Positions 56,768 through 57,924 of a stretch of DNA of 57,924 bases are shown piece by piece. A model generated the notes under the pieces. That model had not been told where the DNA came from. It saw only the letters and a program-made list of their open reading frames with translations, and made no database searches. Made by a program: the position numbers and the translations under genes. The first letter of the stretch is position 1, and every line of letters starts with the position of its first letter. This stretch comes from Hellea sp. (GTDB lineage Bacteria > Pseudomonadota > Alphaproteobacteria > Caulobacterales > Maricaulaceae): the NCBI GenBank assembly GCA_014238285.1, contig JABABK010000018.1, positions 1 through 57,924 on the forward strand. Reading direction: 5' to 3'.

Positions 56768-57592
56768 ATGAAAATTCGCACATTAGCATTGATGATAGGT
56801 GTAATCATTATCCTTCGCATTGCATTCAACTTTGGAAATTCTACCAACCCAAACCCTCCAAACACAGCTAATCCTCCGTGCCATCCCATCACCTCTGATA
56901 CATTGTACTTAACGGGTCAGGTTGACCGAGCCATGAGAGATTGCGCATTGGCTCTATTGGCCCCTGAAGTCAAAAATGTGATTGTCAATTCAGAAGGTGG
57001 AGACGTATTTCTTGCACATGAAATAGGCTACAGAATTGGGCAAACAGATCGGCACGTCATTGTTGAAAAATATTGTCTCTCATCGTGTGCCAACTACTTT
57101 ATCCCAGCAGCTAAATCAGTAGAATTAAAAGCCGGTGCAGTCATTGGACTACACGGTACACCAGATCCTCAAATGCTTGATAATACCGAACTCCAAACCC
57201 TGTTATCCTCTCTCGAAAAAAGCGAAAGTGAAACGACATTAAGTGCGAGTCGATTAATGATCAAACGCACCGACATGGCAAACAGATTGATATCTGCTGA
57301 AAAACAATATGCGGCTCATTTTAATATTCCGCTTGGTTGGCGGCTTTATCGCACATCACAAGACACTTCGGATGGATGGAGAAAGTACTTCATAAATGGA
57401 ACGGGGACTAATGTCATTCCCGACAAATTCATGATCGTAGAAAACATTATGCTTAACTCTTGCTTGCCTAATGTAGAAACCAATGATTTTCAGAACACAT
57501 TGGAAAATAGCGTATTTAGAAATACTGAAATCTGGGCTGATCTAAAATTAGATATTGGCGCTTATCGCAGCTATGATTTGGCATGCATCTAA
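56768..57592 (+). CDS. Membrane-anchored ClpP/SppA-like (COG3904-type) protein
   Basis: 274 aa. Residues 4-20 are a hydrophobic anchor or uncleaved signal, followed by an Asn/Pro linker. Residues 45-135 fit the ClpP/crotonase fold of periplasmic COG3904-like proteins: NSEGGDVFLAHEIGYRIG (74-91) and KYCLSSCANYFIPAA (101-115), with the nucleophile candidate Ser105 between Cys103 and Cys107, and His129 in IGLHG. The C-terminal half is helical and unrecognised. Proteolytic activity is inferred from the fold only. It is AT-rich relative to neighbours and has its own promoter, so it may be an accessory gene. Confidence 0.7.
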   Translation: MKIRTLALMIGVIIILRIAFNFGNSTNPNPPNTANPPCHPITSDTLYLTGQVDRAMRDCALALLAPEVKNVIVNSEGGDVFLAHEIGYRIGQTDRHVIVEKYCLSSCANYFIPAAKSVELKAGAVIGLHGTPDPQMLDNTELQTLLSSLEKSESETTLSASRLMIKRTDMANRLISAEKQYAAHFNIPLGWRLYRTSQDTSDGWRKYFINGTGTNVIPDKFMIVENIMLNSCLPNVETNDFQNTLENSVFRNTEIWADLKLDIGAYRSYDLACI

Positions 57593-57616
57593 TCCAGGTG
57601 TGTCCTAGATACCTGA

Positions 57617-57641
57617 ATAGGAATGCTAAAAGCATTCCTAT
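57617..57641. terminator. Bidirectional hairpin between convergent genes
   Basis: ATAGGAATGCT-AAA-AGCATTCCTAT is a perfect 11-bp stem with a 3-base loop, placed between the stops of the ClpP-like gene and the gene at the right edge. There is no T run, so termination strength is uncertain. Confidence 0.65.
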
Positions 57642-57670
57642 CAAACTCACCACTTCTAGAACAGGCTTCC

Positions 57671-57924
57671 CTAATTTTCTGTACTTGCAGAAGGGACATT
57701 TTTTTCAGCCGTTTTCACATCAGCAGCTTTAGGTTTTTTACGGCTGCGCGCTAGGTTAGCCCTTTTAGGCGCCGCTGTTTCAGCTTTTTTTGTTACCGAA
57801 ACACCAAGTCGCCCCAATGCAGCCTGACCTGTTGGCGTCTGAGCGAACGCTTCAATCATACCGGCGAGTTGCGTGCCGCCTTGAGGTGAAAACATCTGCA
57901 TTGCACTCGTGGTACCAGCTACAA
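57671..57924 (-). CDS. C-terminal end of an unidentified gene (runs off window edge)
   Basis: The minus-strand frame is open from the window edge (VAGTTSAMQMFSPQGGTQ...) to the stop at 57671, about 84 codons; the internal Met at 57901 is probably not the start. The segment MIEAFAQTPTGQAALGRLGVS is followed by a Lys/Arg/Ala-rich, probably disordered tail (KRANLARSRKKPKAADV). It might be the tail of an SPFH/flotillin-type protein, where an AGTTS-like stretch precedes the C-terminus, but this is a guess. Confidence 0.5.
   Translation of the reverse strand, partial: VAGTTSAMQMFSPQGGTQLAGMIEAFAQTPTGQAALGRLGVSVTKKAETAAPKRANLARSRKKPKAADVKTAEKNVPSASTEN

Overview
The window is a piece of an alphaproteobacterial chromosome made almost entirely of core genes. 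Gene order (comEC-gltX-gltA; rpsB-tsf-pyrH-frr-uppS-cdsA-dxr-rseP-bamA-skp-lpxD-fabZ-lpxA-lpxI-lpxB; nuoA-N-birA-coaX-rnj-mce-DUF1467-proS-lolC-lolD), LpxI in place of LpxH, the short ProRS, and a LexA box of the GAAC-N7-GAAC type all point to Alphaproteobacteria. Moderate GC and the mix of secreted hydrolases suggest a marine Hyphomonadaceae/Maricaulales-like organism; this last point is inference. No tRNA, rRNA, CRISPR array, IS element, prophage or integration site is visible, and no gene-free stretch exceeds about 300 bases.

Layout. 1-382: 5' part of a PAS-domain gene on the minus strand, cut by the window edge. 665-3208: trpG-trpD-trpC on the plus strand, with a mirrored palindromic repeat between trpD and trpC. 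3345-4048: two candidate SOS boxes and lexA. 4089-6191: comEC, minus. 6270-9014: gltX and gltA, plus. 9026-24041: one long minus-strand block for translation (rpsB, tsf, frr), UMP kinase, isoprenoid and phospholipid precursors (dxr, uppS, cdsA), outer-membrane assembly (bamA, skp, rseP) and lipid A synthesis (lpxD, fabZ, lpxA, lpxI, lpxB). 24258-24767: an orphan secreted protein. 24945-28412: dnaE, preceded by an unannotated 30-codon membrane-peptide ORF. 28645-29955: an amino-acid permease on the plus strand. 29959-37313: lolD, lolC/E, proS, a DUF1467 gene, mce, rnj, coaX and birA. 37315-52007: a complete 14-gene respiratory complex I operon. 52231-56668: two exported hydrolases (a beta-lactamase-fold serine hydrolase with a membrane tail, and a metzincin). 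56768-57592: a membrane-anchored ClpP/SppA-like protein. 57671-57924: C-terminal end of an unidentified gene.

Points most worth attention. (1) The frr reading frame is broken near 20871, although the gene is normally essential. (2) Ribosomal protein S2 and NuoE both carry the same helix-hairpin-helix (H3TH, COG3743-like) C-terminal domain. (3) A 30-aa membrane peptide with a strong ribosome-binding site sits directly upstream of dnaE. (4) lexA carries two candidate SOS half-site pairs in opposite orientations. (5) The ClpP-like gene has a consensus promoter placed so that its mRNA would be leaderless. I see no clear multi-gene system of an undescribed kind; the novelty here is in small features and domain fusions.
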